From NCBI GenBank assembly GCA_964632485.1, contig CAZWDO010000009.1, positions 82,075-102,729 on the forward strand: a DNA stretch of 20,655 nucleotides, read 5' to 3'. A program made the translations under genes and the position numbers. Each line of letters starts with the position of its first letter. Position 1 is the first letter of the stretch. This document shows, piece by piece, positions 1 through 7,505 of this stretch. The DNA is from CAZWDO01 sp964632485 [NCBI: uncultured bacterium] (GTDB lineage Bacteria; JAGOEH01). Below the pieces are notes generated by a model. It was not told the origin of the DNA. It did no database searches and worked only from the letters and a program-made list of their open reading frames with translations.

Positions 1-365
1 ATCAAGTATATAGCCCCATGAGCGGCAATGGCTTGAAGAACAAATTGTGAGCGAGGCCCTTTGCCGATCAACACTTTGATTCCCATATCCAAAATTGCTG
101 GCGTGAAAGGATCCATCCGGGATGAAGTGGTAGGCCCAGCCGATCCGATAACCTTTCCCGGGGGAGTCGGTGTTGGCCCACAATAGTAGATGCCCCCGCC
201 TTCAAATCCCAATTTAATAAGCTGTTGAGTCGATTTCGTCTCAGTGAGACGTCGATGGACCATATCCCGCGCTATCCAGAGTTCTCCCTGGATCAACAGC
301 TTTGAGCCAGGGGCGAACTCAAGCCGCGCGCCTGCCGCCACCGGCAGTGTTAATTTCTCAATCAT
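1..365 (-). CDS. Fumarate hydratase (class I, two-subunit) beta subunit, partial
   Basis: This is the first 121 codons of the beta subunit of an iron-sulfur fumarase or L-tartrate dehydratase, which interconverts fumarate and malate. The protein begins MIEKLTLPVAAGARLEF. It contains the family hallmarks GGGIYYCGPTP (about residues 55-65) and GKVIGSAGPTTSSRMD (about 68-84), where the beta domain handles substrate, followed by GIKVLIGKGP. Full-length beta subunits are usually 170-200 residues, so roughly a third lies beyond the window. The ATG overlaps the end of the upstream gene by 8 bases, which implies translational coupling. The alpha subunit carrying the cluster cysteines is not visible and may lie outside the window. 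The two-subunit form is typical of anaerobes and archaea. Fumarase versus tartrate dehydratase cannot be separated from this fragment; fumarase is the likelier role. Confidence 0.9.
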   Translation of the reverse strand, partial: MIEKLTLPVAAGARLEFAPGSKLLIQGELWIARDMVHRRLTETKSTQQLIKLGFEGGGIYYCGPTPTPPGKVIGSAGPTTSSRMDPFTPAILDMGIKVLIGKGPRSQFVLQAIAAHGAIYL

Positions 366-1122
366 ATTTCCATCCTCTCTCCTCTTTTACAATATGAATG
401 ACTTCTTTGAGGTCTTGTTTTTCACTATCCGACAGTTGATAGCGTTGGGATATAGTGTCGGTATTAATAATTGCGTCGAAAATATAAGGTTTCGCTTGTA
501 AAAGTTTTCCGGTTTTGTTTAGTTTACGTTGAATATTGAGTATCATCCGATCGGCATAGAACCCAAAACCCATTTTAAGTAAGGCAGTCAACATAATCCG
601 AGCCATCCGCTCATTGGGATAGACATATATCTCGGCGGTAAAGGCAGTTCGCAACAAAGGCGCTGGACGATAATGAACCAGCATGCTTCCTTTGAGTGGG
701 TAGTCGTGAAATAGAAAGCGCGCGGTTCCTTCAGCGTAAAACCAATATGTTGCGCTATCCTGGAATAAATAATAGAGGTCGCCTCTCAAGCCGATGCTGT
801 CGGTTGCATAGTAATGAAAGGGTTTATCGAGGAGGCGAATAGCGTAATTGTTTTTTCCGCTCATGTTAATCACTTTTGCCGCTAAAGGCAAATTTTTACT
901 TAATCTGGCTAAAACGCGCGCGCTGACTTCTAATGTATCGTTGATTTCACGTTTCAAACATGCGCTATGGGTCAGAAAATCAATTTGCTCGATAAAATAA
1001 GATTGCTCTGATAGCGGAATTAAGCTACTTTTTTTGATTAAATCATTATAATCTGTAAGAAAAAGTGATCCTAAAACTGCGGTAACGCAAATTATTAAAA
1101 AGAGTATTGCATTTTTCTTCAT
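358..1122 (-). CDS. Hypothetical protein with N-terminal membrane anchor or signal peptide
   Basis: I do not recognise this 254-residue protein. It starts MKKNAILFLIICVTAVLGSLFL, a short basic head followed by about 17 hydrophobic residues. That is either an uncleaved anchor or a signal peptide with no lipobox, so the rest (about residues 24-254) should be outside the cytoplasm. The middle is rich in aromatic residues and short beta-prone stretches (YYLFQDSATYWFYAEGTARF, about 117-136). The C-terminal 60 residues are charged and helix-prone. There is only one cysteine in the mature part. An AGAGG-type ribosome-binding site lies about 10 bases before the ATG. The 3' end overlaps the fumarase beta ATG by 8 bases, so the two are co-transcribed. 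Its 5' end faces trmH across 38 bases. No function is inferred. Confidence 0.75.
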   Translation of the reverse strand: MKKNAILFLIICVTAVLGSLFLTDYNDLIKKSSLIPLSEQSYFIEQIDFLTHSACLKREINDTLEVSARVLARLSKNLPLAAKVINMSGKNNYAIRLLDKPFHYYATDSIGLRGDLYYLFQDSATYWFYAEGTARFLFHDYPLKGSMLVHYRPAPLLRTAFTAEIYVYPNERMARIMLTALLKMGFGFYADRMILNIQRKLNKTGKLLQAKPYIFDAIINTDTISQRYQLSDSEKQDLKEVIHIVKEERGWKYD

Positions 1123-1160
1123 TTTGTGTTATCCTCTGGTAAACTAATTAAGGAACTATT

Positions 1161-1850
1161 ATGGTGCATTACTGGCGGAAAAAGACCGACTCTCTACGGT
1201 CATTCATCGAACTGCTGGAACCGTATCTGACGCTGCGGCGAAGGGAACGAATCGAAACGGTTTTGGATCAACGGAAAAGGCAGACCCTCATGGTGCTGGA
1301 TTCTCTATTGGATGTTCATAATATCAGCGCCATTACCCGTACCTGTGAAGGTTTGGGTCTGACCGATTTGTTTATCATCCCTTCGATTTTTGAAAAGAAC
1401 CATCATCGTCGCTCCGTGTCCCGTAATACGCAAGATTGGCTGAATGTGCAAACCATGCAGAATCCCGGGTTCGAATTGAACCGGTTACGGGAAATGGGGT
1501 ATTCCCTTTGGGTCGCGCACTGTGACGCTAATAGCCGCAATTTATTTGAATTGCCTGTTCCTGAAAAGCTGGTTTTGATCATGGGTAGTGAACACGATGG
1601 TCCGTCCAGTACCGTATTGGAATTGGTTGATCAAACCGTCCGCTATCCGATTTCAGGGTTTACTGAAAGTTTTAATGTTTCAGTTGCCGCGGCGCTGTTT
1701 CTTTCCTATATCCTTGAACGCCAACCCTGGCTTCCGCTAAGTCCGGAAGAGCGGTTGGAACTTACTTTTCAATATTATTATCATTCAGTTCCGTTTGCGG
1801 AGCGTTTATTAAAGGCATCTTTTCCCAATCTTAGTGGAAAAAATCCATAA
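1161..1850 (+). CDS. trmH: SpoU/TrmH-family tRNA (guanosine-2'-O-)-methyltransferase
   Basis: This is a SPOUT-fold RNA 2'-O-methyltransferase that uses S-adenosylmethionine, probably TrmH, which makes Gm18 in the D-loop of tRNAs. All three family motifs are visible. Motif 1 is DVHNISAITRTCEGLGL (residues 51-67, with the catalytic-type Arg60 after Asn54). Motif 2 is LVLIMGSEHDGPS (137-149). Motif 3 is YPISGFTESFNVSVAAALF (162-180), which forms the trefoil-knot cofactor pocket. The short arginine-rich N-terminal helical region and the 229-residue length match classical TrmH better than RlmB (which carries an extra N-terminal domain) or TrmL (shorter). AAGGA lies 6 bases before the ATG. The gene stands alone, divergent from the unknown anchored protein and convergent with the response regulator. 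RNA target specificity is inferred from family resemblance only. Confidence 0.85.
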   Translation: MVHYWRKKTDSLRSFIELLEPYLTLRRRERIETVLDQRKRQTLMVLDSLLDVHNISAITRTCEGLGLTDLFIIPSIFEKNHHRRSVSRNTQDWLNVQTMQNPGFELNRLREMGYSLWVAHCDANSRNLFELPVPEKLVLIMGSEHDGPSSTVLELVDQTVRYPISGFTESFNVSVAAALFLSYILERQPWLPLSPEERLELTFQYYYHSVPFAERLLKASFPNLSGKNP

Positions 1851-1856
1851 AGAATC

Positions 1857-1888
1857 CCATCCCGGCTAATTCTGGGTGGTTTCATTTT
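1857..1888 (+). terminator. Probable intrinsic terminator after trmH
   Basis: Bases 1857-1865 (CCATCCCGG) pair with 1872-1879 (CTGGGTGG) around the loop CTAATT, with one bulged T and one G-T wobble. A T-rich tract TTTCATTTT follows. The site lies just past the trmH stop and between convergent genes. The stem is imperfect and the T-tract is interrupted, so confidence is moderate. Confidence 0.5.
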
Positions 1889-1931
1889 GCGGTAATTAAA
1901 TGCTCTTCAGCAGCAAAAACGGGTAAAGGAA

Positions 1932-3314
1932 TCATTCACTGGACGATTGGATTTTATCCGGAAAATATTTGTTGATTTTAATATATAAATTGCTTCTTTG
2001 CATCCCCAGGTCCTGCGCTGCGCGGGAAACATGCCAATTATTTCTATCTAGGTGATACAATAGATATTCTTTTTCCGATTCGTCTCGGAACCCCTGGAAG
2101 CTATGGATTTCACATAAGCGGCTCCATTTATCGTGGGCAGAGGGGAGGCCGCGGATAGGATCCAGGATTAACTGGTTAGCTGTTATCAGTGAGTGACGGC
2201 AAAGAATCACAGCCCGTTCAATCACATTGCGCAGTTCCCGAATATTGCCATACCAGGGCTGCCGTAATAATAGCGTCATGGCTTCTTCGTCGAGCTCTTT
2301 CAAACTCATGTTTTCCCGGTCACAAAATTGCCGAATAAAATAATCTACTAATAATGGAATATCATCGCGTCGTTCTCGTAAGGGAGGGAGATGAATCGGC
2401 ACGACATTTAATCGGAAATATAAATCTTCGCGGAATCGACGCTGGTATATTTCCTGTGAAAGCTCCTTGTTAGTAGCTGAGATGATGCGAACGTTAACAT
2501 TGATGGTCTCTTTCCCGCCAATTCGCTGGATCACGCCTTCTTCAATCGCTTTAAGGGTTTTCGCCTGGGCAGATAGCGCCATATCGCCGACTTCATCAAA
2601 AAATAAGGTTCCCTTGTCAGCGTGTTCAAATTTTCCTATTTGACGTTGATGCGCGCCGGTAAAACTTCCCTTTTCATGGCCAAACAGTTCACTTTCAATC
2701 AATTCTCCGGGAATGGCTGCACAGTTCAGTTCGATAAAGGCTTGTTCGGCGCGTTTACTCAATCGGTGAATGCGTCGCGCCACCAGTTCTTTTCCACTGC
2801 CATTCTCACCTGTGATTAAAACCCGGGCCTCAGTAGGAGCTACTTGATCAACGATCTCTAAAATTTTCTGCATGGCGGAACTGTTTCCAATGATTGTGTA
2901 TTTTTGCTCCAACTGTGCTTGAAATCCAGCATTTTCCTTTAATAACTCACTTTGTTGCAATGCATTACGCAAAACAATCAGTACGCGGTCCCGATCGAGG
3001 GGTTTTTCTAAAAAATCGTAGGCCCCACTGCGTACGGCTGAAATTGCCATATCTACCGATGCCACACCCGACATCATGACGACTGGTAACTGGGGAAACA
3101 GTTTCCGCAACTGATTGAGACACGTCAACCCATCCATCCCCTCCATTCGGATATCAAGCATGACGGCATCGATGCTTTCGCTATCGGCTATTTGCAGGCC
3201 TTGCATAGCATGATTAGCTGTCAATACACGATAGCCGGCAAATTCAAGAACCATACGCACGCTATCCAGTATGGTCTGCTCGTCATCGACGACCAGTATT
3301 GTTTTATATTTCAT
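1932..3314 (-). CDS. Sigma-54-dependent response regulator (NtrC family)
   Basis: This is a bacterial enhancer-binding protein that remodels sigma-54 RNA polymerase when phosphorylated. The receiver domain (about residues 1-120) has the acidic pocket DDE (about 10-12), phospho-acceptor Asp in VMLDIRM (about 54), the conserved Ser in MMSG and Lys in LEKP (about 104). The AAA+ domain (about 142-380) has Walker A GENGSGKE, the sigma-54-contacting loop as GSFTGA (a common variant of GAFTGA), and Walker B GTLFFDEVGDM. A Fis-type helix-turn-helix ends the protein (VSRAAQDLGMQRSNLYIKI). A GTG at 3317 directly precedes this ATG, but GAGGA lies 6 bases before the ATG and only 3 before the GTG, so the ATG at 3314 (460 aa) is chosen. 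No histidine kinase lies nearby, so its signal and targets are unknown. Confidence 0.9.
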   Translation of the reverse strand: MKYKTILVVDDEQTILDSVRMVLEFAGYRVLTANHAMQGLQIADSESIDAVMLDIRMEGMDGLTCLNQLRKLFPQLPVVMMSGVASVDMAISAVRSGAYDFLEKPLDRDRVLIVLRNALQQSELLKENAGFQAQLEQKYTIIGNSSAMQKILEIVDQVAPTEARVLITGENGSGKELVARRIHRLSKRAEQAFIELNCAAIPGELIESELFGHEKGSFTGAHQRQIGKFEHADKGTLFFDEVGDMALSAQAKTLKAIEEGVIQRIGGKETINVNVRIISATNKELSQEIYQRRFREDLYFRLNVVPIHLPPLRERRDDIPLLVDYFIRQFCDRENMSLKELDEEAMTLLLRQPWYGNIRELRNVIERAVILCRHSLITANQLILDPIRGLPSAHDKWSRLCEIHSFQGFRDESEKEYLLYHLDRNNWHVSRAAQDLGMQRSNLYIKINKYFPDKIQSSSE

Positions 3315-3387
3315 CACGCTTCCTCGTTAAATTGCATATTGGCTAATTGTAAATCCAATGAGCGTCTCTTAGTTTAAACTTATCCAT

Positions 3388-3416
3388 AGTATGATATTTT
3401 TTTTAAAAAAAGTCAA
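3388..3416 (-). promoter_or_regulatory. Sigma-70-type promoter of the response regulator gene
   Basis: On the minus strand TTGACT (3416-3411) and CATACT (3393-3388) are separated by exactly 17 bases of AT-rich spacer. A start near 3381 would give a leader of about 65 bases before the ATG at 3314. The spacing and -35 match the other promoters in this window. Confidence 0.6.
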
Positions 3417-3422
3417 GCTCTT

Positions 3423-3710
3423 TTCCAGAATGTTATAAATTCTGTTTGCCACTTTTTAAAAGAATCTTCTACATTGATTGCTTTTTTGTTTTAGTGTGGG
3501 TGTCAATTCTGGGCAATATCTCTGCTGCCTGAAAAACCTATATCTATTTTTAAGCGTATAAATTTTAAATCATCAGTGGGAAGAATAAAAAAACTAATTC
3601 ATTGCTAAATCGAACGTTTACTTTTAATGGATTACAAATATGTCTTGTGAAATGAAACAAAATAACTCAACTTTTATTTCAGAAACTTTTAGTAGTGATT
3701 GGTTTTGGAA
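3423..3710. other. AT-rich intergenic stretch with no recognised feature
   Basis: This lies between the response-regulator promoter and the 3' end of the tRNA pair. I see no open reading frame with a ribosome-binding site, no clear hairpin with a T-tract that would end the tRNA transcript, and no repeats beyond two copies of ACTTTTA near 3670-3692. Confidence 0.5.
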
Positions 3711-3800
3711 CGGAGAGGCAGGGATTCGAACCCTGGATAAGGCTTTTGACCCTATAACCGCTTAGCAGGCGGTTGCCTTCAGCCACTCGGCCACCTCTCC
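3711..3800 (-). tRNA. tRNA-Ser (anticodon GCU)
   Basis: A 90-base class II tRNA. The acceptor GGAGAGG (3800-3794) pairs with CCTCTCC, with discriminator G at 3711. The anticodon stem is ACCGC/GCGGT around loop CTGCTAA, placing anticodon GCT at 3766-3764. The T-arm carries GGTTCGAATCC, and a long variable arm typical of serine tRNA is present. The 3' CCA is not encoded (TTC follows), so it must be added by nucleotidyltransferase. The gene lies 12 bases downstream of the second serine tRNA and is probably co-transcribed with it. Confidence 0.96.
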
Positions 3801-3812
3801 TGACTACCCTAA

Positions 3813-3895
3813 CGGAGGAAGAGGGATTCGAACCCCCAAGGGCAGAGCCCGGTGGATTTCAAGTCCACTGCCTTACCAGTTAGGACTATTCCTCC
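3813..3895 (-). tRNA. tRNA-Ser (anticodon UGA)
   Basis: An 83-base class II tRNA. The acceptor GGAGGAA (3895-3889) pairs with TTCCTCC, with discriminator G at 3813. The anticodon stem is GTGGA/TCCAC around loop CTTGAAA, giving anticodon TGA at 3861-3859. The T-arm has GGTTCGAATCC and there is a short extra arm. CCA is not encoded. It is the first gene of a two-tRNA serine unit. Confidence 0.96.
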
Positions 3896-3904
3896 AGACA
3901 GCTC

Positions 3905-3933
3905 AATATAATCATTTATCGGTTTTAAGTCAA
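3905..3933 (-). promoter_or_regulatory. Promoter of the tandem serine tRNA genes
   Basis: On the minus strand TTGACT (3933-3928) and TATATT (3910-3905) are spaced by 17 bases. The predicted start near 3898 lies only a few bases before the 5' end of the first tRNA at 3895, as expected for a stable-RNA transcript. Confidence 0.7.
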
Positions 3934-4027
3934 GTCATTTTTTATCATTTCTCTCAAGAAAATATTTTATATTATCATCCAGGTTAATAGTTGAGGGTAT
4001 TTTCGCTTAATTTAAGTTGATTTCTAC

Positions 4028-4056
4028 TTGACTTCAATCTAAAATTAAGTTATATA
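4028..4056 (+). promoter_or_regulatory. Promoter of the lysS-lol-mcs-clpC-tamB operon
   Basis: TTGACT (4028-4033), a 17-base spacer and TATATA (4051-4056) match the consensus well. A start near 4063 gives a leader of about 50 bases before the lysS ATG at 4113, where AAGGAG (4102-4107) lies 5 bases upstream. No operator is evident between promoter and gene; I see no CtsR- or HrcA-like inverted or direct repeat. Confidence 0.7.
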
Positions 4057-4112
4057 TTATAAGCTAGAATGTGTCATAAAAAACAACCTGTTGACAGATA
4101 AAAGGAGACGAC

Positions 4113-5588
4113 ATGTCCGAACTTGCTCATTTGGACCCCCGGGAAGTCCGTATTGAAAAAATGAAACGGCTCCGAGCGGAAGGAATTGAACCCTATGCCT
4201 ATTCATTCAATGTAACTCACACGACCACTGAGCTGATTGCCCAAAGTGAAGAGTTAATCCAGAAAGAAACGCAAATTGCCTTGGCTGGACGCTTGATGTC
4301 TCTGAGAGAAATGGGAAAAACACGGTTTGGCCATCTCCAGGATAGTTATAACCGGATTCAAATCTATATTCGTAAAGATCAGATTGGCGAGGCGGCATTT
4401 GATCTGTTTAAATTCTATGATATTGGCGATATCTTTGGCATTGAGGGGGTGTTATTCCGTACTAAAACTCTGGAACTTACGGTAGTAGTTAAAAAAATTC
4501 AGTTACTGTGCAAGACCTTACGTCCGTTGCCGGAAAAATGGCATGGGCTTAAAGACATTGAGACCCGCTATCGGCAACGCTATGTGGATTTAATAGTGAA
4601 TCCTGAAGTGCGCCAAACATTTATAACTCGTTCTCGAATTGTGCAAGCCATGCGTCAATTTCTGGACGCGCGCGGTTTTTTAGAAGTGGAAACGCCAATT
4701 CTTCAGCCTGTTTATGGCGGCGCTAATGCCCGTCCTTTTATTACCCACCATAATACTCTTGATATGGATTTGTACCTGCGCATTGCCAATGAGCTTTACC
4801 TTAAGCGTTTGGTTGTGGGGGGATTCGATCGAGTGTACGAATTCTCCCGTGATTTTCGCAATGAGGGTATGGATAAATTCCATAATCCTGAGTTCACTCA
4901 GGTTGAGTTTTATTGCGCTTATGTTGATTATCGTTTTATGATGGATTTTGTTGAAGAGATGATTGTCTATACGGCGCAACATAGCATCGGATCATTAAAA
5001 GTTTCGCATAGCCTGGGTGAGATTGATCTGACTCCACCCTGGCAGCGGCTTTCGATGGAAGAGGCGATCGAAAAATTTGCGGGGATCTCGATTTCCTCCT
5101 CCGACAAGGAAGAATTATATCAATTTGCAAAAAAACATAATATGGATGTTGATGCAAAGATGAACCGGGGCCAGTTGATCGATGAAATATTTGGCGCAAT
5201 GGTGGAACCTAAACTAATTCAGCCGACTTTTATTTATGATTATCCCCTTGAAATGTCCCCGTTGGCAAAAAAGCACCGTTCTAAAGAAGGTTTAACCGAA
5301 CGCTTTGAATTGATCGTAGCGGCAAAGGAATTGAGTAATGCCTTTTCCGAGCTGAATGATCCCCTTGACCAGAAGGAGCGTTTGATGCGTCAGGTAGAAC
5401 TGCGTCAGCAAGGAGATGATGAAGCCCAGGTGATGGACGATGATTTCGTTCGCGCTCTGGAGTATGGTATGCCGCCCACGGGAGGGGTCGGGATCGGCAT
5501 CGATCGGTTGGCCATGCTTTTAACGAGTAATGAATCGATTCGGGAGGTTATTTTATTCCCACACATGCGACCGGAATCGAATCTATGA
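4113..5588 (+). CDS. lysS: Lysyl-tRNA synthetase, class II
   Basis: A 491-residue cytosolic enzyme that charges tRNA-Lys; the length is normal for bacterial class II LysRS (about 490-510). An N-terminal anticodon-binding OB domain spans about residues 55-140. The catalytic domain shows motif 1 around GFLEVETPIL (188-197), motif 2 FRNEGMDKFHNPEFT (248-262) and motif 3 GVGIGIDRLAML (about 459-470). The segment RYRQRYVDL (152-160) and the ending FPHMRPE are also typical. The start is supported by AAGGAG at proper spacing and a promoter about 60 bases upstream. It is the first gene of a seven-gene operon, and its TGA overlaps the next ATG as ATGA. The association of LysRS with a Lol permease has no obvious metabolic logic and probably reflects expression of growth-linked genes together. 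Confidence 0.97.
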   Translation: MSELAHLDPREVRIEKMKRLRAEGIEPYAYSFNVTHTTTELIAQSEELIQKETQIALAGRLMSLREMGKTRFGHLQDSYNRIQIYIRKDQIGEAAFDLFKFYDIGDIFGIEGVLFRTKTLELTVVVKKIQLLCKTLRPLPEKWHGLKDIETRYRQRYVDLIVNPEVRQTFITRSRIVQAMRQFLDARGFLEVETPILQPVYGGANARPFITHHNTLDMDLYLRIANELYLKRLVVGGFDRVYEFSRDFRNEGMDKFHNPEFTQVEFYCAYVDYRFMMDFVEEMIVYTAQHSIGSLKVSHSLGEIDLTPPWQRLSMEEAIEKFAGISISSSDKEELYQFAKKHNMDVDAKMNRGQLIDEIFGAMVEPKLIQPTFIYDYPLEMSPLAKKHRSKEGLTERFELIVAAKELSNAFSELNDPLDQKERLMRQVELRQQGDDEAQVMDDDFVRALEYGMPPTGGVGIGIDRLAMLLTSNESIREVILFPHMRPESNL

Positions 5589-6826
5589 AATTCGAATTTT
5601 TTATTGCCAAACGCTATTTCCTAAGTAAGCGCAAGATTGGCTTTATCTCGGTTATCACTTATTTTGCGACTTTTGGCATCGTATTGGGGGTTGCTGTGCT
5701 CAATATTGTGTTATCGGTAATGAACGGTTTCGAGGATATAGTCAAGCAAAAAATAGTCGGCGCTATTTCTCATATTCAGGTTGCCTGTTATCACAATGAA
5801 GGTATTGGGAATTATCAGGAACTGGCGGAACGGATTCGCAGATTTCCAGAGGTAACTGCCGCGTCACCGCTGATTTTTGACCGCGCTGCTATCCAATCGG
5901 ATGCGGGATTGGATGCCGCGATTATCAATGGAGTAGACACCAGCTCGATCTACGAGGTGATCGATATTTCCAAATATTTGATCGCCGGGGATCTGGTGTT
6001 GAGGAACGTTGAAGAGCCAGCCACCGGTGACACCCTGGACGGTATTGTCCTTGGCTATGACTTGGCGGATCGATTACGGGTAGTTGTTGGGCAAACTCTC
6101 CTGCTGGGGAATTTCGGCAAGGCATCCTTGTCCGGCCGGATGATCCCCAAGTTGAAGAAATGCATCGTAACCGGTATTTTTAAAAGTGGATTCTATGATT
6201 ATGATGCGGCATTCGGTTTCATCTCCATGAATGCTGCCCAGGAACTTTTTTATCTGCCCGATAAAGTCAACCAGATCGACATTCGAATACGCGATATGTA
6301 CCAGGCCCGCGCCGTCGCTAAGATGATTGAGGATACACTACAATACCCCTATTATACATTGAATTGGATTGATCGCAATCAAAAGCTTTTTACCTGGATT
6401 AAACTTGAGAAAACGATGATGTTCGTTATCTTGAATTTGATTATTGTCGTAGCGGTCTTTAACATCATTTCCGCCCTGATCATGCTGGTATTGAATAAAA
6501 CTCGTGAAATTGGCATTCTCCGCGCTATGGGCGCTACCCGTCGGAATATCTTGCATATCTTCATGCTGGATGGACTCAGCGCCGGGATCATTGGCGTCAT
6601 TGGGGGAACTTTATTAAGTTTAGCTATATGCTATTTGCAAATGGAATATAAAATTATTTCCATTCCAGCCGATCTTTATACTATTGATTCATTGCCAATT
6701 AAAATGGTCCCCCTTGATTTTTTTTGGGTGGGGGCCTCTGCATTAAGTCTGAGTTTTCTGGCCACTCTGTACCCTTCTTTAAAAGCGGCCAACCAAAAAC
6801 CAACCGAGGCGCTGGTTTATGAGTAA
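5585..6826 (+). CDS. Lipoprotein-releasing ABC transporter permease (LolC/LolE/LolF type)
   Basis: This is the inner-membrane permease of a Lol system, which extracts lipoproteins from the inner membrane for delivery to the outer membrane. The 413 residues follow the MacB/LolE topology. TM1 is at about 19-44, followed by the family stretch VLSVMNGFED. A large periplasmic domain covers about 50-270, and three more membrane spans lie near 278-300, 326-348 and 375-398. The cytoplasmic coupling segment REIGILRAMGATRRNIL is the contact with the ATPase, and LolC/E proteins carry this type of sequence. It overlaps lysS by 4 bases and lolD by 8. Only one permease gene is present, so the complex may use a homodimer (LolF-like), or the partner gene is elsewhere. 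LolC versus LolE cannot be decided, so no symbol is given. Confidence 0.88.
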   Translation: MKFEFFIAKRYFLSKRKIGFISVITYFATFGIVLGVAVLNIVLSVMNGFEDIVKQKIVGAISHIQVACYHNEGIGNYQELAERIRRFPEVTAASPLIFDRAAIQSDAGLDAAIINGVDTSSIYEVIDISKYLIAGDLVLRNVEEPATGDTLDGIVLGYDLADRLRVVVGQTLLLGNFGKASLSGRMIPKLKKCIVTGIFKSGFYDYDAAFGFISMNAAQELFYLPDKVNQIDIRIRDMYQARAVAKMIEDTLQYPYYTLNWIDRNQKLFTWIKLEKTMMFVILNLIIVVAVFNIISALIMLVLNKTREIGILRAMGATRRNILHIFMLDGLSAGIIGVIGGTLLSLAICYLQMEYKIISIPADLYTIDSLPIKMVPLDFFWVGASALSLSFLATLYPSLKAANQKPTEALVYE

Positions 6827-7505
6827 TTCAATCTTGGTGAAAGTCGAAGACCTGGATAAATCGTATCTGACGGGCCAGGAAAAAATTTCTATTTTTGAGA
6901 GTATGGATTTGGAACTTCCTGCCGGTCAGATTACTGCGCTTTATGGCCCTTCCGGTTCCGGTAAAAGTACCCTGCTTCATTTATTAGGGGGGCTGGATCG
7001 ACCCGATCGGGGAACTATTATTGTGGACGGTAAAGAGTTAAATTCTTTAAGCGATGATGGTTTAGCCGTTTTAAGGCAGCAAACAATCAGTTATGTTTTC
7101 CAATTTCATCATCTGCTGGTTGATTTTACTGCCCTTGAAAATATTCTGATTCCCCTGATGATCCGTAAAATGCCATATCATGAGGCATATAAAAGCGCGG
7201 AACAATTTTTGCAACTTGTCGGTTTAAGTGGAAGGGAAAACCATAAGCCGGGAGAACTTTCCGGTGGTGAACGTCAGCGAATTGCCATTGTACGCGCCTT
7301 AGTTACTCAACCTAAACTAGTATTGGCCGATGAGCCTACCGGAAATCTGGATTTAGAAAATGCGAGTAAGCTATTGAAAATGATTGAAGAGTTATGCCGC
7401 ACGCTGGGACAAACCTTTCTGATTGCAACCCATGATCCCGAAATAGCTTCTATTGCCGATCAACGGTTGCATATCAAGAATAAACGAATATCGAGGTTAA
7501 CTTGA
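6819..7505 (+). CDS. lolD: Lipoprotein-releasing ABC transporter ATP-binding protein
   Basis: A 228-residue ABC ATPase that powers the adjacent Lol permease. Visible motifs in order are Walker A GPSGSGKST (about residues 44-52), the Q-loop region ISYVFQFHHLLVDFTALENI (about 89-108), signature LSGGERQRIAIVRAL (about 145-159), Walker B LVLADEPTGNLD (about 166-177) and the switch histidine in IATHD. LSGGERQR with DEPTGNLD is the MacB/LolD/FtsE pattern. Length is normal for LolD (about 225-235). The start lies 8 bases inside the permease gene and the stop overlaps the TTG of mcsA, which indicates tight translational coupling. FtsE is the main alternative, but an FtsX-type partner would be shorter than the neighbouring permease. 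Confidence 0.9.
   Translation: MSNSILVKVEDLDKSYLTGQEKISIFESMDLELPAGQITALYGPSGSGKSTLLHLLGGLDRPDRGTIIVDGKELNSLSDDGLAVLRQQTISYVFQFHHLLVDFTALENILIPLMIRKMPYHEAYKSAEQFLQLVGLSGRENHKPGELSGGERQRIAIVRALVTQPKLVLADEPTGNLDLENASKLLKMIEELCRTLGQTFLIATHDPEIASIADQRLHIKNKRISRLT

Noticed and set aside
1107-1135. TTGCAT-N17-TATCCT as a promoter for trmH
   Set aside because: The -35 matches only three consensus positions and the site lies within the start of the divergent gene.
3670-3710. Terminator for the serine tRNA transcript
   Set aside because: There is no stable hairpin followed by a T-run on the minus strand; only a loose ACTTTTA repeat.
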